A stretch of DNA of 64,000 bases, taken from positions 83,503-147,502 of the forward strand of contig JAYRJQ010000016.1 of NCBI GenBank assembly GCA_041906185.1, read 5' to 3'. Below the pieces are notes generated by a model, which saw nothing but the letters and a program-made list of their open reading frames with translations, did not search any database and was not told where the DNA came from. The DNA is from Roseateles_B sp041906185. Its GTDB lineage: Bacteria > Pseudomonadota > Gammaproteobacteria > Burkholderiales > Burkholderiaceae_C. This document shows positions 24,653 to 33,489 of this stretch, in pieces. The position numbers were made by a program, and so were the translations under genes. The first letter of the stretch is position 1. Every line of letters begins with the position of its first letter.

Positions 24653-26233
24653 TCAGGGGGCGTCGGCGGTCCGGGCCAGGCGCTGCAGGCAGTCCGGCGG
24701 CAGGCTCCAGGCCGCGAGCAGCAGGTGGCTCAGCGCCTGCCGATCGACGCCGTAGCGGCGCCGGTCCCGGGCGCAGGTGTCCGGTGACGGGAGGGCGGTG
24801 GTGATCTGGGCACTGTCCTCGGCGGCGGCGCCCACGGTCCGGTGCAGCAGCAGCGTGCCGAGCTGGCGCCAGGCGGGCGGGAGCGAGCCGGCCGCCAACG
24901 AGGTCGCGGGGGCGGCGTCGTGCGAGGCGGGCGCGGGAGGCGAGAAAGGCTCGGCGGGGCGGGCGCGGCCCTGCAGCCAGCGGCGCGCCTGCGCGAGGTG
25001 CTGCAGGCGTTGCGCATCCGGGGTCGGCGTCATGCGGGCCGGGGGCAGGAGCGACGGCGTCACCAGCGTGGTCGCGCCCCGCCAGGCCCTTCCGGCTTCG
25101 CCCAGGGCATGGGCCCCCGGGACCGGGTCCGGGGCCGCGCCAGGCAGCGGCAGGTCAGCGGGCCAGGCGGGCAGGTGCAGCGGCGAGGCCCAGTCCTCGC
25201 CGGCGCCGAGGCCCTGCAGGGCGAGCAGCGTCTGGCGCAGGCGGGCCGGCGTGGTGCCGTACCAGCCGCGGAAGGCCCGGGCGAGCGGCACCCGTCCGGC
25301 GTAGCCGAGCCGCTCCGCGACGGTCGCCTCGCAGTGGCCTTGCACGACCGCCATCTCGAAGGCCCGCTCACGCTGGAAGGCCGCCAGCAGGGCCTGGAAC
25401 TGCCGGCCTTCCGAAGCCAGGCGGCGGCGCAGGGTGATGGGGGTCAGGCCGAGCCGCGCGGCCACGGGCGCCATGCCCAGCTCGGCGGTGCCGGGGGCGG
25501 TCTCGAGGGCGTCGAGCACCTGATGCCAGAGCGGAACGGGCGTCTGCCGCCGCCGCGCGATGCTGTCGAAGCAGCCCGCCAGGCGGGCCCGCAAGGCGGG
25601 ATGGCTGCCGGGCAGCGGGTGGTCCAGCCAGCGGGCCGGCCAGCGCAGGCGGTAGTCGCGGGCGCCGAACTGCACGGGGGCGCCCAGCAGGCCCTCCAGC
25701 ACGGCGGCCTGCGGCGTGGCGGGGCTCATGACGGCCACGGCGCGGGCCGCGACCGGCTGGCCCACACACTGCTGCAGCGCACGGTGCAGCCAGATCAGCG
25801 TGCCCTCCCAGAACAGCAGCGGCCCTAGCGGCGGTGCGGCCGCATGCGGCACGAGGCGCAGTTCGAGCGTGTCGGCGTTCTCGCGCAGCTGGAAGTGGGC
25901 GCCGGGCAGCCAGTCGGCCTGATGCTGCATCAGCGAGGCCAGCGCCTCCCGCAGGCTGGCGCAGCTGCGGGCGAAGTAGTGCAGGCCGTCGCCCGCGCTC
26001 GGGTCCGTCAGCGCGGCCAGCCGGGCGCTGATGTGGTGCTCGCCGTGCTCGTGCAGGAACACGGCCAGCTCGAAGGCCTGCGCCGGCGGCTGCAGCCGCG
26101 TGTCGTTAGGCGCGGCGCGGGCCAGCAGGCCGCGCGCCTCCAGGCCCTGCAGCAGGGCAGGCCGGGACGCGAGCAGCTCGTAGAGCCCCTGCAAGTGGCG
26201 GAGCTCCACCAGCACCTGCGGCAGCTCATCCAC
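24653..26233 (-). CDS. AraC-type regulator with C-terminal extension (downstream paralog)
   Basis: About 526 residues from a GTG at 26233 that overlaps the stop of the upstream paralog by 8 bp (GTGGATGA), so translation is probably coupled. Residues up to about 220 form an N-terminal ligand-binding-like domain of the type seen before AraC helix-turn-helix domains. The DNA-binding part (LGLTPITLRRRLASEGRQFQALL, VAERLGYAGRVPLARAFRGWYGTTPARLR) is complete. About 170 further residues follow it, which is unusual because the AraC domain normally ends the chain. The upstream paralog has the same layout. Target genes are unknown; the GH109-type gene starts 142 bp downstream on the same strand. Confidence 0.78.
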   Translation of the reverse strand: MDELPQVLVELRHLQGLYELLASRPALLQGLEARGLLARAAPNDTRLQPPAQAFELAVFLHEHGEHHISARLAALTDPSAGDGLHYFARSCASLREALASLMQHQADWLPGAHFQLRENADTLELRLVPHAAAPPLGPLLFWEGTLIWLHRALQQCVGQPVAARAVAVMSPATPQAAVLEGLLGAPVQFGARDYRLRWPARWLDHPLPGSHPALRARLAGCFDSIARRRQTPVPLWHQVLDALETAPGTAELGMAPVAARLGLTPITLRRRLASEGRQFQALLAAFQRERAFEMAVVQGHCEATVAERLGYAGRVPLARAFRGWYGTTPARLRQTLLALQGLGAGEDWASPLHLPAWPADLPLPGAAPDPVPGAHALGEAGRAWRGATTLVTPSLLPPARMTPTPDAQRLQHLAQARRWLQGRARPAEPFSPPAPASHDAAPATSLAAGSLPPAWRQLGTLLLHRTVGAAAEDSAQITTALPSPDTCARDRRRYGVDRQALSHLLLAAWSLPPDCLQRLARTADAP

Positions 26234-27861
26234 GTCGGGCGAGGGCCGGCGACGCGGCGTGAGGTGTGGCGCGCGGTGCGGCGTGCGGTGCGGCGTTTTG
26301 TGGAGCGTCTGGTGCCGCATGTGTTGCCGCGTGTGGTGCCGCGTTCCAGAGCTCCCGTGCCAGCGTTTCCCAGATGCCGGCATCGCCGCTCGCGGGCGGC
26401 GTGGCTTCCGGTTCGGCCAGGTCCCCGCTTTCCAGGGGGCGGATGAGCGCATCGGCCTGCCGCAGCGCGGTCCGGCTGCTGGTCGGCCAGGGCCAGGCGC
26501 AGGCGGCTCAGGCGCTGCAGGACGGCCTGCGATCCCAGGCGCGCGGCCTGCAGCAGGTGCGAGGCCAGGGCCAGCTGGGACGGGTCGGGCCCCAGGCCGC
26601 TGCCCTGCGGATCCTGCCGCGAGAGCCACCAGCGGCCGCCCTGGGCCAGGGCCGCCACCAGGTCGGCGTCCCCCGGCGCGGCGTCCTCCGCCATCTCGTG
26701 GCGCAGGGCGAGGGCGAGCTGCAGGCGGCAGTCGAGCCCGTGCGCCGCCTGGCGCCGGCGGGCCTGCCAGAGCCAGGCGGCACTGTCTTCGTCCAGCTGG
26801 GTGTCGAGCTCCCAGTTCAGGGCGGCCTGCGAGCGCAGCGCGCCCTCGGGCGTGAGGGCCTCCAGCGTGCGCCGCAGCTGGGCCGGGCGCCAGCCGAAGC
26901 CGTTCACGAAGGCGCGCTCGAGGCTGGCACGGTCCGAGTAGCCATGTTCGGCGGCCAGCTGGCCCAGCGGCTGCTCGCCATAGGCCACGGCGCTGAAGAG
27001 CCGGGCGCGGCGCTGGGCGAGCATGAGGTCCTGGAAGCGATGGCCTTCCTGGTGCAGGTGGCGGCGCAGCGTGCTGGCGCCGCGGGCGAGGGCCTGCGCG
27101 GCCTGCTCCAGCGTCACCTGGCACAGGTCCGCCTGCCGCGCGAGCCATTCCTGCACCTGCAGCGCGATGGACGACGACGCCTCGGCCGCGACCCCGAGCT
27201 GCCACTCGTCCATCATGGGGCGCAGGGCTGCCAGCAGGGCGGGGCTGTGGCCGGGCAGCGGCATGTCCAGCGCGCCGCGGGCATAGCGGATGGAGCAGTG
27301 GTCCTGCAGCCAGTCGATGCGCCGGCCGAGCTGCGCCTCCAGCGCGCTCTCGCCGTCCGGCGGCGGGCTCATGAGGCCGACGGCCTGCAGCGGCAGCGGC
27401 ACCGCGACGCAGCGGCACAGCAGCTCATGCAGCCACACGGTCATGGCCTCGTAGCGCAGCACGCGCCCGAGGCGCTGCGCCTGGTAGGCCGGGCGCAGCT
27501 GCAGCTCGATGCCGTCGGCGTCGTGCACATACTTGACGATGCCGTCCGGCAGCAGGTGCCGGCGCAGGCGCAGTAGCTCGCGGATCGCGTCGCCGAGCCG
27601 GGCATGGCTGCGCAGGTAGTAGGTCAGCCCGCCCGCCACACTGACGTCGACCCGCTGGGCGAGCCAGGCGCCGGCATGCGGGCGGCCGTGGACGTGCAGC
27701 GTCTCCAGCAGGTTCAGCAGTTCGGACGTGCCCAGGCGCGCCTCGCCCTGGCGCAGCACGGGGCGCAGCCCGTAACGGCGTTCGAGCAGGCGCAAGAGGG
27801 TGGGGCAGTCAGCCAGCATCGCGTAAAGCGGCTGGAGGAAGAACAGGTCCAGGCCCTTCAT
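26226..27861 (-). CDS. AraC-type regulator, upstream paralog, with apparent frameshift
   Basis: The frame from the ATG at 27861 (MKGLDLFFLQPLYAML) encodes the ligand-binding-like domain, then the AraC domain (QALARGASTLRRHLHQEGH, AAEHGYSDRASLERAFVNGFGWRPAQLR), then a helical C-terminal extension up to about 26480. There the natural-looking sequence jumps to the next frame (ALRQADALIRPLESGDLAEPE, then DAGIWETLARELWNAA). It continues into an Ala-Ala-Pro-His repeat and stops at 26226. Without the shift the first frame would run to 26008 through Arg-rich, unlikely sequence overlapping the next gene. A one-base deletion near 26465-26480 explains both. With it repaired, the protein is about 545 residues, close to its 526-residue neighbour. 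Sequencing error and a real phase-variable state are both possible. Confidence 0.65.
26247..26342 (-). repeat. Degenerate 12-bp tandem repeat, about eight units
   Basis: Eight consecutive 12-bp units, read on the minus strand, start with GCGGCACCACAC and variants, and encode four-residue units AAPH, AATH, AAPD, APQN, AAPH, AAPR, ATPH, AASP in the frame that ends at 26226. The repeat keeps the codon phase of that frame, which supports it as the true end of the upstream regulator. The 12-bp period itself preserves frame on unit gain or loss. Confidence 0.7.
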
Positions 27862-28003
27862 CAACTTCTCATTCAAGGCGGTGGAATCTCTGTCGCCGGG
27901 GGCGCGAAGGCTGGGCATCGGCCCGCGGCTGGGGGGCGTGCATTGTCGCACGCACCCCCGCCGGCAGCGGGGCGGGCCCGTCCGGGGGCCCCGGGGGCGA
28001 CGC

Positions 28004-31000
28004 TCAGAAGGGGTAGGCCGGCACCTTGGCCTCGATGTCCACCCAGCGGCCCGTGGCGAGCCGGTTGTACTTGCCGGCGGGCAGGGCATAGAAGGCCCGT
28101 GCGGCGAGCGGCAGCTTCAGGTCCTGCACCGAGCCCAGGGCCTCCGGGCTCAAGGGCAGGCCGTACATCTCGAAGGTCTTGCTCAGGTCCTGGCCGATGA
28201 TCTTGGAGCTGAGGACGTAGAGCAGGTCCTCGTTCTTGATCGTGTTGTTGGCGTAGCGGCCCATGGCGTACTTGCCGCGGTTGCCGGCGTCCCAGGCCTT
28301 GGCCACGAGCCGGTCGGCCTTGGTGAGGAGCTGGAAGAACTCCAGCGTGGTCAGCATGGTGGGCTGGGCCAGGCCGTAGCGCTCGCGGGCATAGAGGAAG
28401 GCGAGCTGGAAGTGCACGGCGCGCATCGGGTCCTGCGAGCTGCCGGCCCACAGGCGCTGCTGCATGTTGGCGCGCAGGGCCTCGCCGGTGAGGCCGGCGC
28501 CGCGGCTGGCCAGCAGCATGGCGTAGAGGCCCGGGTGGTCGAGGTTGTGCCCGGTGTCGATGCCCAGCGTCTCGTAGATGCGCAGCATCGTGGCGCTGGC
28601 CAGGATGTTGTTGTCGCACTCCACGAGGCAGCCCACGCCGCCGGGCGCCATGTGCATCACGCGCTGGACGGTGTTGTGGCCCAGCTCATGCGCCCAGCCC
28701 CAACCCACGTTCAGGCCGGCCGAGCCGTCGGAGGGATTGCCCGAGCACAGGAAGCCGCAGGTCGCGATCCAGCCCACGAAGTGCTGCACGCCCGGCGCGT
28801 TGTGGATCGGGCCGCTGCAGTCCCAGCCGAAGCTGCTGCACAGGGCGGCGGCCTTGTCGGACATCGGCATGTTGCGGTAGCCGTTGGCGAAGTGGTTGCT
28901 GTCGAAGAGGCCGCCCTTGAGGTTGTCCAGCACGTACTTGCGCGGGTCGCTCGTGCCGATGGCGCTGACGGCGTACTTGGTGATCTGCTGGACCTCGCCG
29001 CCGACGAACTTGTTGGTCTGCCAGCCGAAGTCGCCCTTCTTGAGCGCGGCCACGGCGGCGTCGATCTCGGCCTGCGTGGGGGACTTGGTGAAGTCCAGAT
29101 GGGCGTAGCGGGCGCTGCCCTTGATCCGCAGCGTCACGACGGAGTTGGCCGTGGCGCCGCCGTAGCCCAGCATCAGCGGGCCGCCGAAGGGCGAGACGAA
29201 GTCCACCGTGCCGCGCAGGGGCACGGCGTAGGAATTGGGCTTCAGCGGGCGGGCGTAGACGCTGTCCGTGAGCGGATTGCCCCAGGTCCGCAGATGGCTG
29301 GTCTGCAGGGTGAGGCTGCTGGCTCCGGCGGCGTCGGCCACCTCCACCTGCACGGGCTTGCCGGGTACGGCGGCCCGCCCGATCAGCGTGATGCCGCCGG
29401 TCTGGGGAATGGTGACGGTGATCGTCTCCCAGTCGCTGCTGACGGCCATGTCCTTGGCCTGGGCGGGCATGTAGTCGCCCGCGCCGTTGGGCGGGATGGT
29501 CGTCGTCGCGCGGCGGTAGGCGACCCAGGCGTCCGAGGCGTAGGTGCGCAGGAAGTCGCCGGCATTGCCCTTGACGGACAGCGGCGAGCCGTAGCGCACG
29601 GACAGGCGCTGGACGTCCGCCCAGAGCACGAGGTAGCGGTACAGCAGCGAGTCGGGCTCACTGAAGAGGGGGCTGCCGCCGCCCTCCATCGCGGCGACCA
29701 TGGACCCGACGGCGGCGATGGGCTTGAGGGCGTCGGCGTTGGCCGAGAAGTCCAGCGTCAGGTCCGTGCGCGGCAGCAGGCGCAGCGAGGCGATGAGGCT
29801 GCCGAACTGGTCGGCCTTGGCCAGGAGCTCGGCGCTGCTGCGGCCGGCGCCGATGGACACGGCCGAGGCCGCGGCGAAGTAGTTGCCCGGATAGCCGCCC
29901 AGCCCGATGCCCAGGCCGGCCGCGGCGCGTTGCAGGCCGCCGGAGACGTTCCAGTTCGGCTGCATCAGCACGACGGCCTTGCCGGCGTCGAGGTAGGTGC
30001 GGACCAGGGTGTCCAGCGCCGGGTTGTCCGTCACGCTGTTGCCCATGACGATCAGGTCCAGCTGCCGCCAGCAGGTGTTGGCCGGGTCGGCCACGGCACA
30101 GGTCTGCAAGACGCTGTCGGTGCCGGTGCGCTGCAGGTACTGCTTGACGGTGGTGCCGTTGTAGCCGGCCACGCCGAAGCGCAGCGTCGTCGAGGCCGCG
30201 GGCGCGGTGGCGGCATTGCCGGTAAGCACCCAGTTCATGGCGCGGCGGAAGACGGGCAGGTGCTGCTGCTCACGCGTGGTGCCGGCCATCCAGGCCAGGA
30301 CGTCCGCGCCGTAGACGAGGCCGCGCCCCTTGCCGTTCATGGCCAGCGCGGCCATGCCCTGGCCGCCATCGGCGGTCAGCAGCGGCACGGCGATGCTGCT
30401 CTTGCGGATGCCGACGGTCACGCTGTTGCTCGTGTGGTTGAGCGTCAGGCTGGCGGCGTCGGTGCCGAGGATGTCCCGCACGACGGCCATCTGCGTGTCC
30501 CGGTAGCCCGTGGCCAGCGTGATGGCGCGGTTCAGCATCGTCTGCTGGTCCGCCGTGGTCAGCGCCCGCGCGTCGCCCGTCTGGACGGCCAGCGCGATGG
30601 GGTCGGCGGGCGTCGGAGCCGGGGTGGGGGCCGGTGTCGGTGCAGGGGCCGGCGTGGGCGTGGGCGTGGGGGCCGGAGCGGGCGCGGGCGCAGGCACGGG
30701 GGCTGGTGCCGGTGTGGGGGTCGGCGTCGGTGCGGGGACCGGTGTGGGGACCGGTGCGGGAGCAGGGGCAGGGACCGGGGCGGGTGCAGGCACGGGAGCC
30801 GGGGCCGGTGTCGGCGCGGGCGCTGGTGCCGGAACGGGTGCAGGGACGGGTGCAGGTGCAGGGACCGGGGCTGGTGCGGGCACAGGGGCGGGCGCAGGTG
30901 TCGGCGCGGGGGCGGGAGCCGGCACGGGAGCAGGTGCGGGTGCGGGTGCGGGTGCCGGATCCGAGGTCGTCGGGCCCTCCGGCGGCAGGACGGCCGAGGC

Positions 31001-31204
31001 GCTGCTGCCCGGCGGCGTGGCCGGCTCGGCGCCCGGCGGCAGGGGATCCACCCAGACGTCGGGGCTGGAGGCCGCGGCGTCCGGGGCCTGGATCGACCCC
31101 GTCGTGCCACCGCCGCCACCGCAGGCGGCGAGGATCAGGCAGGAGAGCAGGCACAGGGTGAGGGGCGGCACGGACCGGGGGCTGGGCGGGGAGGCGAACT
31201 GCAT
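28004..31204 (-). CDS. ImpA-type zinc metalloprotease lipoprotein with long Pro-Ala linker
   Basis: 1,066 residues from the ATG at 31204. The signal ends in a lipobox ILAAC (Cys28), then a Gly run. A linker of about 130 residues, almost only Pro, Ala, Val and Thr, follows to about residue 215. The central part (GVAGYNGTTVKQYLQRTG, DLIVMGNSVTDNPALDTLVRTYLDAGKAVVL, PPNGAGDYMPAQAKD) resembles the IMPa mucin-type protease of Pseudomonas. The zinc site is HELGH at His839, Glu840, His843. IMPa cleaves proteins next to O-glycosylated Ser or Thr; the same role here is inferred. A surface-anchored glycoprotein or mucin protease is likely. It is expressed alone, with a TCTGTTACAGA palindrome upstream at 31337-31347. 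Confidence 0.85.
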   Translation of the reverse strand: MQFASPPSPRSVPPLTLCLLSCLILAACGGGGGTTGSIQAPDAAASSPDVWVDPLPPGAEPATPPGSSASAVLPPEGPTTSDPAPAPAPAPAPVPAPAPAPTPAPAPVPAPAPVPAPAPVPAPVPAPAPAPTPAPAPVPAPAPVPAPAPAPVPTPVPAPTPTPTPAPAPVPAPAPAPAPTPTPTPAPAPTPAPTPAPTPADPIALAVQTGDARALTTADQQTMLNRAITLATGYRDTQMAVVRDILGTDAASLTLNHTSNSVTVGIRKSSIAVPLLTADGGQGMAALAMNGKGRGLVYGADVLAWMAGTTREQQHLPVFRRAMNWVLTGNAATAPAASTTLRFGVAGYNGTTVKQYLQRTGTDSVLQTCAVADPANTCWRQLDLIVMGNSVTDNPALDTLVRTYLDAGKAVVLMQPNWNVSGGLQRAAAGLGIGLGGYPGNYFAAASAVSIGAGRSSAELLAKADQFGSLIASLRLLPRTDLTLDFSANADALKPIAAVGSMVAAMEGGGSPLFSEPDSLLYRYLVLWADVQRLSVRYGSPLSVKGNAGDFLRTYASDAWVAYRRATTTIPPNGAGDYMPAQAKDMAVSSDWETITVTIPQTGGITLIGRAAVPGKPVQVEVADAAGASSLTLQTSHLRTWGNPLTDSVYARPLKPNSYAVPLRGTVDFVSPFGGPLMLGYGGATANSVVTLRIKGSARYAHLDFTKSPTQAEIDAAVAALKKGDFGWQTNKFVGGEVQQITKYAVSAIGTSDPRKYVLDNLKGGLFDSNHFANGYRNMPMSDKAAALCSSFGWDCSGPIHNAPGVQHFVGWIATCGFLCSGNPSDGSAGLNVGWGWAHELGHNTVQRVMHMAPGGVGCLVECDNNILASATMLRIYETLGIDTGHNLDHPGLYAMLLASRGAGLTGEALRANMQQRLWAGSSQDPMRAVHFQLAFLYARERYGLAQPTMLTTLEFFQLLTKADRLVAKAWDAGNRGKYAMGRYANNTIKNEDLLYVLSSKIIGQDLSKTFEMYGLPLSPEALGSVQDLKLPLAARAFYALPAGKYNRLATGRWVDIEAKVPAYPF
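30606..30960 (-). repeat. Pro-Ala/Pro-Val linker repeat inside the metalloprotease gene
   Basis: About 350 bp of 6-bp and 12-bp units of the type GCCCCGGCACCG, in frame, encoding alternating Pro-Ala, Pro-Val and Pro-Thr. On the plus strand it reads as Gly/Ala/Val alternation, which is a shadow. The length should be unstable. Confidence 0.85.
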
Positions 31205-31395
31205 CGTCGGCGGAGGGATTCGTTCTGGAGTGCGCGAGGACCGTGCGCGGGCCTGCGGGGCGCAGGGCATCCGGGGGTCGTCACAGGGGGCGCCAGTCTA
31301 GAAGCGGGGTCCACGGCACCGATATGGCGCCGGCGCTCTGTTACAGAACACTTACGCTCACGGGCGACGCCTGTGGTCAGGCGGCGACGGGCGCG

Positions 31396-33489
31396 TCAGC
31401 GCAGGCGGCGCTGCAGCTCGCGCAACCGGGCCTGCCACAGTCGCCGGGTGGCCCGGTCGGCGGTCATTGCGGCTGATGCCGTGGGCGCATAGCGCTGGAG
31501 GTCCCAGTCCCGCAGCAGCGGGGCCAGCCCCTCGGCGAGGGCCCCGTGGCGGGCCTCCAGGAGCGCGGCCCAGCGGGAGTAGCTCAGGTGCATCGGCGCG
31601 TCGATGCCCACGCCGCGCAGGTCCCGCTGCACCCGCAGGCGCTGACGGGTCCAGGCATCGTGCGGGCGGCCGAGCCAGGCGTTCCAGGCCAGGCCCAGCC
31701 CCAGCACCGCCGCGATCAGGCCCGCCGCGGCCTGGCCCAGCGCCGTCCAGTCCGGGTTCTCGAAGCCCAGCTTCTGCAGCAGATTGAACTGCTCCTGCCG
31801 CGAGTAGCCGAGCACCCACTGCTGCCAGCGGTTGTCCAGCGTCTCCCAGACGCTGCGCAACTGCCGCCAGAGGTCCGGGCTGACGGTGCCCAGCATGCTG
31901 CCGACGAGTCCGGCGGGCACCTCCAGCGTCTGCCCGAGGCGGATGCGGTCCGGGGCCACGGCGGCCGTGGGGTCCACGCGCACCCAGCCCTGGCCGTCCT
32001 GCCAGTACTCGGCCCAGGCATGGGCATTGGACTGGCGCACCACCCAGAAGCCGTCCTGGGGCTCGGGGTCGGCGCCCTGGTAGCCGGTGACGACACGGGC
32101 GGGCACGCCCAGGGCCCGCATCATCACCACGTAGGCGCTGGCGAAGTGCTCGCAGAAGCCCAGGCGGCGGTCGAACCAGAACTCGTCCACCAGATGCGGG
32201 CTGGCCTCGCCATAGCGGCCGGGGGACAGGGTGTAGGTGAAGGGCTGCTCGTGCAGGTGCCGCAGCAGCGCGGCGGAGTAGGCCTCGGCGCGCCGGGACT
32301 CGGGCAGGGCGGCGATGCCGGGCTGCTGGCCGAGGCGCCGGGCGAAGGCCTGGCTGCGCGGGTTCAGGCCGGGCGGCAGCAGCCGGTAGTCCGCCAGCTC
32401 GACCGGCGCCAGCTGCTGGGGCAGCGCGGCCTGGCCCGTCCGGGCGAGCTGCTGGAAGCGCAGCCGCTCCGTGATCGGCCGCAGCGCCCGCCAGACATGC
32501 TCGCGGTCCAGCTCCACGCGCAGCTCCTCCAGCGGCAGGGTGTCGCCCGCCCGGCCCGGGGCCTGCTCCAGCATCGGCAGCAGGCGGATGCGCAGCGGCT
32601 CGAGCGTCAGCTCGTAGCGCAGCGCCGGGCCGGTCGCGCGGGCCTGCGCCACCGCTGGCGGCAGAGGCGGCTCGCCTGTGGGAAGGGCCTCAGTGGCCGT
32701 CCAGCGGCGGCCATCGAAGCGGCTGAGGACGTTGCCGCGGAAGTACCACTCGCGAGGGGCAGGCTGGCCCTCGATCACCCGCAGGCGCAGGGCGACGCTG
32801 TTGTCGTTGGCGATCTCGCTCATGCTGCCGAACTCCAGGCGGTCGGACAGCCCGGTGCGGCCGATGTCGTCCGCCGGCAGGCCCCACAGCGGCCCGATGC
32901 GCGGGAACAGCAGGAACAGCGCCACCATCACCGGCAGCCCCCAAAGCGTGACGCGCGCCGCCTGGCGGGCCGCCACGGCGAGGTGCGGCTGGCCGAGCGG
33001 CATCTGCGCCAGCACGAGTGCGGTGAGCAGCCCCCAGGTGCAGCCGAGTGTCCACAGCGCCGTCAGCAGGGACTGCGAATAGAGGAAGTGGGTCAGCACC
33101 AGGAAGAAGCCGAGGAAGAAGACCACGAAGGCGTCCCGCCGGGCGCGCAGCTCCAGGGTCTTGAAGCCCATCAGCAGCACCAGCAGCGTGACGCCGGGCT
33201 CGCGGCCCAGCAGCGTGCGGAACTGCAGGGCGATCAGCACCACGGCGACGCCCAGCACCGCCGCGAGCGTCCAGCGGCCGGGCAGCGGGCGGCTGCCCGC
33301 GGCGAGCCAGGCGCGCCAGCCCAGCAGGCCGGCGCCGAGCACGAGGCTCCAGGGCGGCAGATGGTCCGCATGGGGGAGCAGCGTCGCGGCGATCAGGCCG
33401 AGCAGGAAGAAGGTGTCCCGCGCCTCGCGGCCGGGCCGCCGCCACCGGGGGTCCTGCCAGGGCCAGGTCTTGCCTGGGGTGGCGCTCAT
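31396..33489 (-). CDS. tgpA: Transglutaminase-like TgpA/DUF3488 membrane protein
   Basis: 697 residues. About five N-terminal membrane segments (DUF3488) are followed by a periplasmic transglutaminase-like core with its triad in LGFCEHFASAY, SNAHAWAEYW and WVRVDPTAAV, then another membrane segment and a cytoplasmic DUF4129-type tail. TgpA of Pseudomonas is essential for viability, with an unidentified substrate. The start codon overlaps the stop of the DUF58 gene (ATGA), and the operon order MoxR, DUF58, TgpA is the standard one. A near copy of the dispersed word (33460-33473) lies at codons 6 to 10. Confidence 0.93.
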   Translation of the reverse strand: MSATPGKTWPWQDPRWRRPGREARDTFFLLGLIAATLLPHADHLPPWSLVLGAGLLGWRAWLAAGSRPLPGRWTLAAVLGVAVVLIALQFRTLLGREPGVTLLVLLMGFKTLELRARRDAFVVFFLGFFLVLTHFLYSQSLLTALWTLGCTWGLLTALVLAQMPLGQPHLAVAARQAARVTLWGLPVMVALFLLFPRIGPLWGLPADDIGRTGLSDRLEFGSMSEIANDNSVALRLRVIEGQPAPREWYFRGNVLSRFDGRRWTATEALPTGEPPLPPAVAQARATGPALRYELTLEPLRIRLLPMLEQAPGRAGDTLPLEELRVELDREHVWRALRPITERLRFQQLARTGQAALPQQLAPVELADYRLLPPGLNPRSQAFARRLGQQPGIAALPESRRAEAYSAALLRHLHEQPFTYTLSPGRYGEASPHLVDEFWFDRRLGFCEHFASAYVVMMRALGVPARVVTGYQGADPEPQDGFWVVRQSNAHAWAEYWQDGQGWVRVDPTAAVAPDRIRLGQTLEVPAGLVGSMLGTVSPDLWRQLRSVWETLDNRWQQWVLGYSRQEQFNLLQKLGFENPDWTALGQAAAGLIAAVLGLGLAWNAWLGRPHDAWTRQRLRVQRDLRGVGIDAPMHLSYSRWAALLEARHGALAEGLAPLLRDWDLQRYAPTASAAMTADRATRRLWQARLRELQRRLR
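33460..33473 (+). repeat. Near copy of the dispersed word, inside tgpA
   Basis: GGGCCAGGTCTTGC, one mismatch, antisense to tgpA near its start (codes GKTWPW). Confidence 0.45.

Noticed and set aside
26008..26225. Extension of the upstream AraC frame to 26008
   Set aside because: The added residues are Arg/Ser/Cys-rich and overlap the clearly coding start of the next gene; a frame change near 26470 explains the data better.
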